DNA from: Hevea brasiliensis
Taxonomy: Eukaryota; Streptophyta; Magnoliopsida; Malpighiales; Euphorbiaceae
NCBI RefSeq assembly: GCF_030052815.1
Contig: NC_079505.1
Coordinates: 81,570,330 to 81,634,329, forward strand
Direction of reading: 5' to 3'
Length of the DNA stretch: 64,000 nucleotides
Position numbers and translations under genes: made by a program. Numbering within the stretch: position 1 is the first letter of the stretch; each line of letters opens with the position of its first letter. The notes below the pieces were generated by a model. It ran no database searches, was not told where the DNA came from, and saw only the letters and a program-made list of their open reading frames with translations. Shown in pieces: positions 24,741-35,665 of this stretch.

Positions 24741-27700
24741 TTTTGGTGGATTGGATGCGGCGGAGGGAATACTTACCCTTAATTTATGTCTCTCAAACTC
24801 GGAAACAATGAACTGCGCTATATCAGAGGACAAAATGTAGCCTGGTCCATTTGCATAGGGTGGATAATCTTCCTCTGGCCACTCCTGAAACCACAAAAAA
24901 TGATGAATAAATGGCAAGAGAATGTCACAAAGACACATCAGGAAAAAAAAAAGGAAGAAAATAATTGCTCAACAACCACTTTAACGCCATCATTTTTTTT
25001 TCTTTCTAAAAACCATAGCTAGCCCAAGAATTAGTATACAATACACTGAAGTTCTCATAGCTCCAACCAGTCCCATCACAAAATCACAGCATGTTGTGTA
25101 CCAAATAAAATAAACATGTGGATTGAGATAGGAGAGAGCTTTCAAATCCAGAATTATCACAATACATACAACCTGATCAAGACAAGCATCAATTAAATCT
25201 GGAATATAGTGCATTGCAACCAACTGATCAAGGGGCTTGCATTTTCACATGAAATCTAAGTATTAAGATTGCTAGGATGACTACAAATGCAAACCAACAA
25301 TTTGTGTCAATGAACTCTCACATAGAGCTCAATGCACCATGTTAAATTAGGTATCTGATAAAATTAAAGGATAAAGCAATTAACAGGGTTACCCATACCT
25401 CATATGTCACTGCCCATTTACCATATCGAAGAGGCTTATGGTAGTAATTTATGTTCCCAACGTAGGAACTCCTACCCTCAGGAACTTTTCTTGCTTCGTC
25501 AATGACTGCATCCACTCTAAAAAATGTGTCATCATCACCCTTCATAATATGCTTTGCATGCACAGTGCGGACCTGTAAAAAACCAAAGCCATTTAATATA
25601 AAAATAAATATCATAAGGAATTGCTATTTTTTTCAGCAATTCTAAAAGTATTCCATTACTCACCCCATATTCACAGATAGCAACAGTTTTTAATACTACA
25701 AGGTCATAATTATCCATGTAAGGCACGATAACAATGTCACCAAAAAATTCTGCCTCTTTCTTCAACTCCAAATTCACTTCTTTCCGGGCGTGCTGTACAA
25801 ACATAAATTCAGAAAAAGTACCTTCAATTATAGTAAGAAAGAACAACGAAAAACGCAGTTGCTAATGTATTCTTCACATACCAGTGCTACAAAGAAACAA
25901 GCTACTGCATTTGAAGATTTAATAAGCCTATGTTGCATCCAAGACTTCCTTGCAGCCATCCTCTCAGCAAAATGGTTGCCTGCAGAAAGAACACCAATAA
26001 AAAGTTCTGCAGACCCCTCAGGAAGAGGTGGTGCTCTCCATCTGTCTGTCATCTCTAAATGCCTCTGAGGAGCAAAACTCGGGTGTATTGTGGGCAATGA
26101 AGCAGCAAATACAGAGTGAACTTCAATGTCACCTTTCACAATTAGCCCTGTGGCATCCTCAAGAGTATAACCCTGTCAGCATTACCAAACCATATCACAA
26201 AATGCCCACATCTACGATGACATAAATACAACCATAGGATATACTCACAGTGTGATAAGGAAAAGAGGTGACATGCCTCCCATCAACATTAATGTGATAA
26301 CCTTCCAAACCAGCACTAAGTGTTAGAACAAACAGCTTCTCCTCTACAAATGGAAATGCCCAGTCAACAGACACCTTTTTAGTTCGGCCTATCAGCCGAC
26401 TTAACCACCAAGTTGCCTTTGACTCCTCGGAGTGATTGTCATCATCTCGGATCCACTTCTCACACTTCACCTGACCATCAACTGCAACCAATGAGAACAA
26501 TTACTCACTCCGGTGGAACTGAAGAAACAATTTCTTTTTTTTAAAAAAAAAAGGGGACTTGTACAAAAAAAAAAAATGGTTCAAATAAAGAGGAAATTCT
26601 CATCACTTCTAGAACAATTTCAAAAGACAACTAGAAACTAGAAAAAACAAACTAAATCCACAAATCCACAAAAATACTACATCCTTAATGAGACTATAGA
26701 AGGAATTTTTTTTTTTTTTTGGGTGGGGATTGGCGGGAGAGGGAGAAACGTAGGCTGAAATTTACATGGACCACCCTAACCTGAAACAGTTTTTTTACCC
26801 AGTCTCTTCATGGAATATGAGCAAACAAATTATACTACTTCAAGTTACAATTCATTAGCATGCAAAGTTCCCACTGCCCGATGGGGGGGGAGTTTAAGAA
26901 GAAAATTGCTTGTTAATAACATATCATAATAGTAATAGTCATACAGAATCAAATAAAAGCATCCACATTCCACAACTTGCCTTCCATTTAGGAAGTCTTT
27001 CAAACAAACATTTTTATCCAGACCAATGTCATCTTTCCAGTAGTCATCTCCCCAACCCCACTTTGATGAGATAAATTTGGCATTGTCTGGCCTAAACAGA
27101 TATAAAAAAAAAAAAAAAAGTTTATTTCAAAGTTCCTATGTTGACAATATGACAAAAACCTCCACATAACCGACCCAGCCCATTATCCACATGGTTCCAA
27201 GGTTCTAATCCTAATGCGCATGTAACATTTAAGGGTTCTCAAAAAGAACAAGACCAACCTATGAAGCATTTAAAATCAGACTATTGAGATATTAGTAGAA
27301 ATGGTAGAATTGTGCAGTAATTTTAGGAATCATTGTAGGATTGATTGAGTTTATTGTATTTCCATACTTGTGTAACTTTAACAGCATAAAACCCCCAAAT
27401 GGCGTGAGGAAATGATCAGGCTTTTCAGCTCAATTTTCTCTCTCTTTTTTTCTCTTTTTATCTATTTTTTATGGTATCAAAGATATGAGGCCCGACAGCT
27501 GCAGATCCGGGACCCGAAAGCATGATGGGTTCAGCCAAACGAGCCAGATTAGCGAGTTGAGTTAATCAAGCCAGACTCAAGTAGATCCCTGAGCTAACCC
27601 AACATGCTAGACCCTAAGGGCAGAGCCACAAGATACCAAACACAAGTAGATTAACCAACCCATACAATACCAAGTGAGAACAAGGCCTCAATAGGTCAAG

Positions 27701-29213
27701 TTCAATTACACTCTAAGGGGAGTATTGGAACGTGGCTTGTCTCACATTGGCAAGAGAAGAAAAAATTTAACGGCTATATAAAATTCAAGCACAATTGTAG
27801 CTGCTGGCCCATTTTGTGCTCCAACTCCCTGGGCCCAAGAATTCCAACACAGACCAATTACAAACTATGATCCAATTACATTAGAATGGTGGTTTTTGGG
27901 GCCCCGCAATGGGGGGCGGGGGTGTTGCGGGGCTGGTGTGGGGTGTGTGGGTGTTGTTGGGCGCCATCATCCTAATTCTGAGTTACCAAACATACCCAAA
28001 TCAAAAGCACTCTTTAAAAGTCCACCTTCTGTTTTAACTCCATCTAAACAAATCTCCCATACCCACTTCACAGCATCAAACACCTAAAGTGAAAAAATAC
28101 ATCCTAATTAACTAACAATAAGCCACAGTGGCCTGTTATTAACTTATAACTAATTCATTTCTACTGATCAGCCACAAAAATCTGCAATAAAACGTTTGTA
28201 ATGTCCATTGCGGGCTAAGAACTCAACAGCATATGCCATATACAATTATGCTACTTTCAAACTCTAATGCAGGCCTCAAATAACTCAACAAAAAAACAAA
28301 TATCCATTAAACACGATCGCTAAACGAACAATGAAGTAGCCTCTAACTCACCTGTCTCCTCATCAGCCTTAGACTTCCAACCCTCACATCGTAAAGCAGT
28401 CCCCCACTGCATCCTATAACAAGTATTATGCTCAATCACCGGCTTCCCACTCCAATCCCCCTTCAGCCTTGGATTGAAATGCAGAATCCTTGGCGGTTCC
28501 TCGCCTTCCACAATCTTCAGCGCCTGCAACTCCATAATAAACTGCGACACCACCACCGGCTCTCCACCATCTTTCACCAGCGATATCTTTGGGTCGTTCT
28601 CAGCATGAGCCCACCTTGGCTTCCCCACCACAGTAACGTGTGACCCCAACGTTAGCCCACACGGCAACTCCACCACCTTCCCTCGCTTCAAAAAATCCGA
28701 CCCAGATAGCGAAACCGAATGCGGGCAAGATTCCGATAAGTTATTGGGCTTTTTAACATCCGAAACCTGAACTTTACCCGATTCTATCCCTTCCCAAAGC
28801 TTCCTCCCCTCCTCCCAAGCAGTCTTAGCAGTCCTATGAAGCTCGACGGATCCATCTTTTTTAGTAGGATCAAATGTTTTGGGGTCAAAATTCAAACTCG
28901 ACAACATTTTAAGGGTTCTGTCAGTACTTTGGGACTGAGTTGGTTGCGCCGAGTTATAAGAAACCCAATCAAAGGGCCGAGTTGGAGCACCTCTATCCTG
29001 CATATCCTCTTCGTTTTGAAGAATAGAAGGGCGAGTAAAGGCTTCTTGAGAGACAGTACTGAAATCAGTATTGAAGGCAAAAGGGATTTCTAGAGTTACA
29101 AGTAGTATATACAAAAAACCAACGCCAATCAGGATTTGAATCGATCTTTGCCTGCTTAAAGACACAAACAAGTCGAATTTATCCATTCTGGTTTCCCATT
29201 TGCCCCTCTTCAT
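24410..29213 (-). CDS. Hydroxyproline O-galactosyltransferase (GALT2-6 family, GALT6/GALT5-like), 7 exons
   Basis: Exons in transcript order are 29213-28352, 26481-26249, 26172-25882, 25792-25664, 25572-25399, 24884-24777 and 24619-24410. All introns are GT-AG, phase is maintained, and the product is 668 residues. It is a type II Golgi protein with a short basic N-terminus and a membrane anchor at about 23-43 ([17 protein letters not shown]). A galectin-like domain (about 190-375; [36 protein letters not shown]) precedes the GT31 galactosyltransferase domain (about 420-640). Landmarks there are [11 protein letters not shown], the metal-binding DDD at 518-520 ([12 protein letters not shown]), [15 protein letters not shown] and [10 protein letters not shown]. 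Family members add the first galactose to hydroxyproline of arabinogalactan proteins. The galectin plus GT31 layout separates it from enzymes lacking the lectin domain. Intron 1 (about 1.87 kb) holds a TRIM-like fragment and a G-rich block. Confidence 0.94.
24684..24742. repeat. (TA)n(TTTA)n compound microsatellite
   Basis: About eleven TA units are followed by about nine TTTA units, within GALT intron 6 close to the donor side of exon 6. Confidence 0.93.
27300..27850 (+). mobile_element. TRIM-like or truncated LTR-retrotransposon fragment in GALT intron 1
   Basis: ATGGTATCAAAGA near 27470 resembles a plant tRNA-Met primer-binding site (TGGTATCAGAGC). It is preceded by LTR-like sequence ending in a T-rich run and followed by about 240 bp of non-coding DNA. 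A purine tract with CTAAGGGGAG near 27712-27721 then runs into TATTGGAACGTGGCTTGTCTCACATTGG, which resembles the start of many small-LTR TRIM elements. The two LTR-like ends do not visibly match each other, so the element is truncated, chimeric or strongly decayed. Confidence 0.45.
27891..27963 (+). other. G-rich tract with G-quadruplex potential in GALT intron 1
   Basis: Within about 70 bases the plus strand has at least five runs of three or more G (GGGG, GGGGGGCGGGGG, GCGGGG, GTGGGG, GTGGG), separated by short loops. The plus strand is the template strand of the GALT gene, so a quadruplex would form in the template and not in the RNA. Confidence 0.7.
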
Positions 29214-29377
29214 ACTGGACAATACCAAAACGAAAAGAAACCTAATTTCTGAAGGAAACAGCGAAAACAGAATCTGGGTGTTGGAGAAATTGAGGAGACA
29301 GGGCAAGAGAGAGTTGCTATAGAAGCTCCCCAGGCAGAACAGAGAATGAATCAGGTGATCAGCACATTCACAGAATA

Positions 29378-29402
29378 AGAAGAAGAAGAAGAAGAAGAAG
29401 AA
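29378..29402. repeat. (AAG)n microsatellite in the GALT leader region
   Basis: About eight AAG units lie 165-190 bp upstream of the GALT start codon. On the transcribed strand this reads as a (CTT)n pyrimidine tract. Confidence 0.9.
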
Positions 29403-31721
29403 ACGCGTAACCAAGAGAGAGGAAGAATTGAAATGAAATGAAACGGCGACGAAGATTGCTCTCTCTCTCTCTGTCTCTCTCTATCTCTCTCTTATTATTA
29501 TTATTGGGGGCTTTTGGAGAGAAGAAAGTGAATAGCAGGATGGGAAATATAGAGAGAGACGGAAAGGAATTTTCCTTTTTCAAATTCAAAATCATGGATT
29601 TACCGAAAGCATATGGTAAAAAATAGAAATTTCAAATTACTTCTATTATTTGTTTAAATACATATATTATTTTATATTTTTTTTAGTAAAATAAAATTTA
29701 ATTAAATTCTAAATTTTTAAATATAAAAAAATTAAAAATAAATTTTTAAGTTTTATAAATAATTATTTATATATGTTAATTGAAAAATTAATTAATTTTA
29801 GAGATATATAATATGATGAGTAGAATTTTATATTTGAAATTATAAATTTATAAGTTTTAAAATTCTTAAAAAAATTGTAATAGATAAAATTTTAAATAAT
29901 TATTATTTTTATATTTAAGATAAGATTTTTATAATTAAAATTTAAAATATTTAAATAAAAAATATATTTAATATGATAAATTAATTTTTATATAACAATA
30001 AAAAAGAAGTATTCACTAAGCAAGGTGGCATACTCTTATGAAATTATTTTTAAGATTTTGCTTTAATATATATGTTGTAAATTGCATAAATTATAATTTT
30101 TATATAAATATTTTAAAGTGTATATTGATTATACACTTGTTAGAGAAAATTGACTCTAATTAAAATTTAAATATAAATTTCATGATTTAAAAATGATTCA
30201 GCATCCATAAATTAAATCTAATTAGTTATCATTTAATTTTTTTGATGTATATAAATTTATATATTTTAAATAATAAGACTAAACGATCTAAATGAGCTAT
30301 TTTATTACAAGTAGTTAGAGTAATGAAATTATACTCTCTCTTTATATTATCTTTGTAACAAAAATTGAAAAATTTATAATTAAAATGATAATTATATGAA
30401 TTTTAATATAAATACTTATTTGAAAAATTATTAAATTTATTATTATAATTAAATTTATATTAATTAAACTAATAAAGTAAAATCAATAAATTTTAATTTA
30501 GTGGTACTAACATCACTTATAAAATCATAAGGTCTCAAATTCAAATTATAATTATAAAAATATAATAATTTTCTTTCCTCCTTTTTATTTCTATCAAAAT
30601 ATTAAAAATGCAAAAAAAAAATTTCCCTTATCAAAAAGATTTATATGGACAAAGAAAATCTTTTTCTTTCCAAAAATATTTTTTTCTTTACCAAACTTTT
30701 TTTTTTTTTTTTACTTAGAGTAAGTCAAAGCAATAAAATTCAATATCCAAGGATTTTGGACCCAAAAGAAATTCCAAGAAGTGGACTCTAGTCAAAATTC
30801 GTCATTAAATGTAACAACATAAAGGATAAAAATCCCATATCCCAAGTTTGATACTTGGCCAAAATTTTTTTTTGACAGTTAAAAGTATTAATTGGCAATA
30901 ATTGAGACGATCCCACATTAATTAATTAAGAAATGGAAGAAACTATAAAGAACTTACCGTGATGTTGAAAGAATTGCCAATTAATTGTTGGCCAAATGAA
31001 TTGGCAGTGAAGGCAATTTTATGCCTTTTCCTTCTATTCTCTTTGGGCCTTCATTGTGACTGTGGGTACAGAGATACACAAAGACATAATGATAGGTTAA
31101 GCAGAGCATTAGAATTAGAATTAATTAATAATTATTTAAAAATGTAAATAGAATCAAATCTTATAAAAAATATAATCGAATAAAATTAAATTAAGTCATA
31201 TAAATAATATAATCAAGTATTTTGATTTGACTCAAATCGTCAATTTTCATTATTATATTTTATCTCATTTTTTCTTATTTTTTGTTGATTTTTATTAATA
31301 AACATTTTATTTAATATTTGACAAAAATAGAAATAAATTTATTTTATAGTATTAATAATTTTTATTAAAATTTAAAATTTAATAAATAATAAAAATTTTA
31401 TGTTTTTTAATTAGTTCACATATTTATATTATTAAATAAAAAAGCAAAATCAATATTTAATATATTTTTTTAATTTGAATTTTAAAAATTAAAAGAATAA
31501 ATTAATTCAAATAAAGTTTCAATAATTATTATTTTTATATCCTTATTGGTACATAAATTAGTCAGGGATTGACATATTAATTAATCAATTAATATTTTTA
31601 ATCAAGTTATATTTTTTATCCGTTAGCTTATATAAATCAATAGAAAATATTGATGATTGATATATTTTTAATTATTTAAATAAATAATATTTATTTATAA
31701 ATTTATGTATATATTTCGGCC

Positions 31722-31723
<2 letters not shown>

Positions 31724-31798
<75 letters not shown>
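31724..31798. repeat. (AT)37 microsatellite
   Basis: This is an uninterrupted run of about 75 bases of alternating A and T, the longest simple repeat in the window. It lies about 280 bp upstream of the start codon at 32076. Confidence 0.97.
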
Positions 31799-31802
<4 letters not shown>

Positions 31803-32007
31803 TTACATGGGAAGCTGACATGCCGCAATTCAGTCTTCACAACTCCTCAAACAAAGTAGCCTGAATTCCGTTAAGGCCACTCCGAACTATTAAGGCTTTA
31901 CCTGGAAACTAAAGCCCAAGCCCACTAGCGGCCTGAGCAATACTATAATAAGACGGTTAAAAAGCGGAATGATTTGTATTGACAAGAGAGAAAATCAGCG
32001 GCAGCGA

Positions 32008-32031
32008 ATGGCGGCCTCTTCTTTGATCTAA
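32008..32031 (+). promoter_or_regulatory. Possible upstream ORF (7 codons plus stop) ahead of the coiled-coil gene
   Basis: An ATG at 32008 opens a frame that ends at TAA 32029-32031, leaving 44 bases before the main start at 32076. If transcription begins upstream of 32008 it could lower translation of the main frame. The transcript start is not known. Confidence 0.4.
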
Positions 32032-32075
32032 GCACAGGCGCTGGCACACAGAATCTTATACGAAGAAAGGGAAAA

Positions 32076-35000
32076 ATGGTGGCGATTTCGCTTTACAGAG
32101 GGAACCTCCACAGAGTCCCGGACGTACCTCGTCGATGGCCAATGCCAGTCCGCAAAATCTCTCTCAAAGACTTCAAATCCCTCCTACACCGCCGCTCCAA
32201 AGCCCTTTCTCGCCTCCGCTCTTCCACCAACGCCATCGCCACCACTTCTAATCATAACCCTAAAACTGATCCAAAGGAGAACGTGGATCCAATTGCGCTT
32301 AACTTGGAGGCCGGCGAAGGGACTAATCGTGAAGAGGAGGAGGGGACTTCCAAAGGTTCAGCTTCTAAGGAGGTCAAGGATCAGAAAGGATTGGATTTTG
32401 GTGAATGTTCGGTTAAACCGGAGGGCTTGTCGGATTTGTCGCCTGCTGAGAAAGGCGATGATGAGGCAGTTAACGCCGATGGGAATTTTCAGCCTGAAAA
32501 GCTGGATTTGTCAGCTAATCCTAATACGGAGGTATATTATAATGGACAATTTCACAATTTGTATTTCAGTGCATCTTATTTCTTGTTTTTTTTGGCTCGA
32601 CATTTTTGTTGTGTTATTAAATATATTTTCTATTGTGTGAATCTTGGAAATAAATAATTTTTTGGGAGACCCGTGTGGTTGCTATAAATTAACAAACTCA
32701 TAAGTTCAATAAATCTTCATGGTGGTTCATCATGTTACAGCATAAATGTGAACTTTGATGTTTCTTATATGTGTCACTCAAATGATGGCAAGTGGCTGAA
32801 ATTCCCTAAAAGATTGAATGAACCAGTAAACATTTATTTGATTTATTACTAGTGCTCCTGCGATTATGTGCATCTTCAAGAAAGGCAAACATGTTACGTT
32901 GTATCATAAATTCTTTGTTGCGTGTAAGTTATTCTTTGAGATTATTAATGTATGTATGAAATGCCTTTTCTCAAATCGTGTATTTGTAATTTTGCATCTT
33001 CAGCCGCGCAAAGCTGATGTTGTAAATGATAAAGAGAAAAGGAAAAAGGAAGTTGAGGAGAAGTTACTGGTTTTGAATGCGAAGAAGCATAATCTGGTAC
33101 AAGTGCTGAAGCAGGTGAGTTACTCTATCCTCGTCTTGTGTGGAACAAGAAAAGTTTCAATTATGTGAATCATTGCTTTGTGCTCTCCAATCCCACCCCT
33201 CCACCACCCTGCGAAGAAATGATGAGTTTGGAATTGTTTGTGGTGGTGCCTGACAGATCTTGAATGTGGAGGAGGAATTAAAGAGACGAAATAGCATGCA
33301 AGGAATGGGAATTCGCCCTTCTGTTCCTCTTCAAGGGGATATTGCTAATGATTCTGGGTCAATGAGTAGGCATAATACTCCTAGGATGGGCTCAGAAGGA
33401 AACCTTGGTGGTGATATGGAAGGGGGAGAAACTGAAGATGTTTCAAATCCTAGTAATCATTCTCGTCACATACAACGAATGAGCAGTACATCTCCATCTT
33501 CAGAGTCTCCTCTAAGAAAGCCTCCCTACATTCAGCACAATGTGGTAATGCGCTGCAATTTCTACCTTTTATTGTGATGTTCCTTGGATATTTTACTTGT
33601 TTGAGTGAATTGATTGTGTTGATAGTTCTGTTTTTAGGCCTTTGTTAAACTAGATTAAGGGCCTTTCTGAACTACATCTTTGATGGACTGTCAATGCTCT
33701 GCTCTATTCATCCTAATCCCATACCCTAATCAAAGTTGCAAAGTATGCCAAGTCAGCCAAAAAAAAATGTTTTCTTTTCAATAATTTAGAGTTTTAGGAT
33801 ATAATAGACCTATAGGTCCCATACAATAAAATTATATGAGAACATCTGTTGTGTGTAAAATAGATATAATTAGTTCAAGTTCTTGGCCATAAGCTAAGCG
33901 TCAAAAATGGAAAAAATCAATGACTGACTCTTCTAGTTTAGGATTGTACTTGATTGAGTTGAGCTTTTGTGTTTTTAATTTGTACGAGCATATGCACAGA
34001 TAATGATGTGTACTTCCTACTATTCGAAGAATGAAGTAAACTACTGTCATCTCATCTGCTTGGGGCTTGTTCTGAACATAGCAGAATGCTATACTCTAGA
34101 ATTTTCTAGTAATCGATTGGCACCTACCCTGCCTTAGTAGGACGTTTATGTAATTTCACTTATTGGAGCCACAAGGTGAGTGCCTCAGGGACTACAGTGG
34201 ATCACCTTATTATTCATAGGCCAAACCTGTTTATTAAGATGTCTGAAAATATACCAATCTGGATTGGATTGCTTGCACAAAGGATTTATAGGCTACTTAA
34301 CTAGGATAGAATGAAGGGTTCATTAAAAGCAAATTCAATATTGGTTCTTCCAATTGTAGGTGATTGCAGGGCTAGGAATGGGCAGCTGAAAAGGATCGTC
34401 AGTTTTATTTGCCAAGAGGTTGCTGTCCAGTAAAATATATAGGCTACTTAGAGAAGTAAAATATTTGGGGTTTGCAGGGTTCAAACTTACAATGTCATAG
34501 GCTAATAGCTTTTTCAAATTTTTCCAAAATGTGGAAGTTAGAAGTGCTTTAAAGTCAGAAGCTATATGGTACATGTCAATCAGGTCCCTTTAAATAAATT
34601 TACATAAATATGCATGCATATCACTCGTTAAGTTTCTGGATATATGGTATTAAAACAATATTATTTACAACATGACAGTGTTGTTAATGCAAGAGGTGAC
34701 ACTAAGGCGATGAGGTATCCTATGGCCTTAGGTGAGAGGCATGAGGCAAGGGGTGTGCCTTTTTGAAGCAAGGCGTATATAGTGAAGATCAAATTGCATA
34801 TTCTATAGTTAAAATCAGCACCCTAACAATTCTATCAATATTTGGTGGATGTCTTGATCCTCCATTCAGTGACCAACCAAGCATACAAAGAAAATACTCA
34901 AGTTAAAATTAAAAAGAAAAATAAAATAAAATGCAGATGCTGTGCAGAAGGCGGGAGTGAGAGAAGAAGAGAAAAGGAGGAGAGAAAAGAAGAAAAGAAA

Positions 35001-35665
35001 TACAAAGAAAAAAAAAAGTGCAGATGCTATGCAGATGGCGCGAGTGAGAGAAGAAGAGGATAGGAGAAGAAGGAGAGAAGAAGAAAAGAAGAATTTACAA
35101 AGAAACAAAAAAGGGGGGGAGGGGGTTCTGTGCAGGCGCTGTTTTGCTGCACCAGGTGAGAAGAAGAGAAGAAGAGGAGATAAAGAGAGAGGAAGGATGA
35201 GAGAAAATTATCTGCGCCGGTGCTGTTGTGGTCTGACCTTGTTTTCCAGCTGCTGGTGGTGTCAAAATGAGAGGCGAAGGTTGGGTTTTTTAATCTTTGC
35301 TTTTTTAAAAAAATAAAAAAAATAATAAAAAAAGGCGCCTTAACAACACTGTAACATGATTGGAGTGTTTATATTTTACTGCAATTTGAATCTTATGTCT
35401 TGTCTTTCCTTTAGCTTCTTTATACGGATTCATTGTGTTCATATTTTACTGCAATTCCTTGCAGGTTCCATACCCCTCTCGTCCAAGTTTAGGGACCATC
35501 AGTAGTCCATCACGCTTTGCTCCAACAGGACACCAAGTCCCTTCTGCAAATGTACCAATGGTATCTGTATCAGGAACAAATTACATTGCGTCCTCTCCAT
35601 CCCCTGCAGCATCTGGTGGCACATCGGCATTTAGAGATGCTCGGCAGCCAAGTCCATGGAATTAG
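32076..35665 (+). CDS. Plant protein of unknown function with basic N-terminus and short coiled coil, 4 exons
   Basis: Exons are 32076-32531, 33004-33114, 33257-33544 and 35465-35665. All introns are GT-AG and phase 0, giving 351 residues. I recognise the N-terminal style (MVAISLYRGNLHRVPDVPRRW, then SLKDFKSLLHRRSKALSRL) as a conserved plant start, but know no function for it. Residues 1-50 are strongly basic, which could suit nucleic-acid or membrane binding. Residues 60-150 are acidic and low in complexity. Residues 155-200 (DKEKRKKEVEEKLLVLNAKKHNLVQVLKQ, EEELKRR) look like one amphipathic helix or coiled coil. The remainder is Ser/Pro/Gly-rich and probably disordered, ending ARQPSPWN. No enzyme motif, signal peptide or membrane span is visible. 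Intron 3 carries a hAT-like element. The gene structure is well supported and the function is open. Confidence 0.85.
34676..35351. mobile_element. Non-autonomous hAT-like element (family 1, copy A) in intron 3 of the coiled-coil gene
   Basis: It has perfect 12-bp terminal inverted repeats (CAGTGTTGTTAA and TTAACAACACTG). It is flanked by 8-bp duplications CAACATGA (34668-34675) and TAACATGA (35352-35359), with one mismatch. The 676-bp interior is GA-rich (about 34940-35220) and contains tandemly repeated blocks starting GCAGATGCT-TGCAGA. Open frames through this purine tract are composition artefacts. There is no transposase. Confidence 0.85.

Larger units (their letters stand above)
29214..32075. 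other. Divergent intergenic region between GALT and the coiled-coil gene
   Basis: The 29214-29500 part is probably the GALT 5' UTR and proximal promoter. It holds (AAG)n at 29378-29402 and a CT-rich run at 29459-29492. From about 29640 to 31980 the DNA is very AT-rich with no coding signal. It ends in a long AT microsatellite. From about 31850 to 32075 composition rises into the leader of the plus-strand gene. Confidence 0.5.

Noticed and set aside
34842..35316. Lys/Glu-rich open frames in intron 3 of the unknown gene
   Set aside because: They lie wholly inside the hAT-like element and come from its GA-rich repeats, with no conserved domain.
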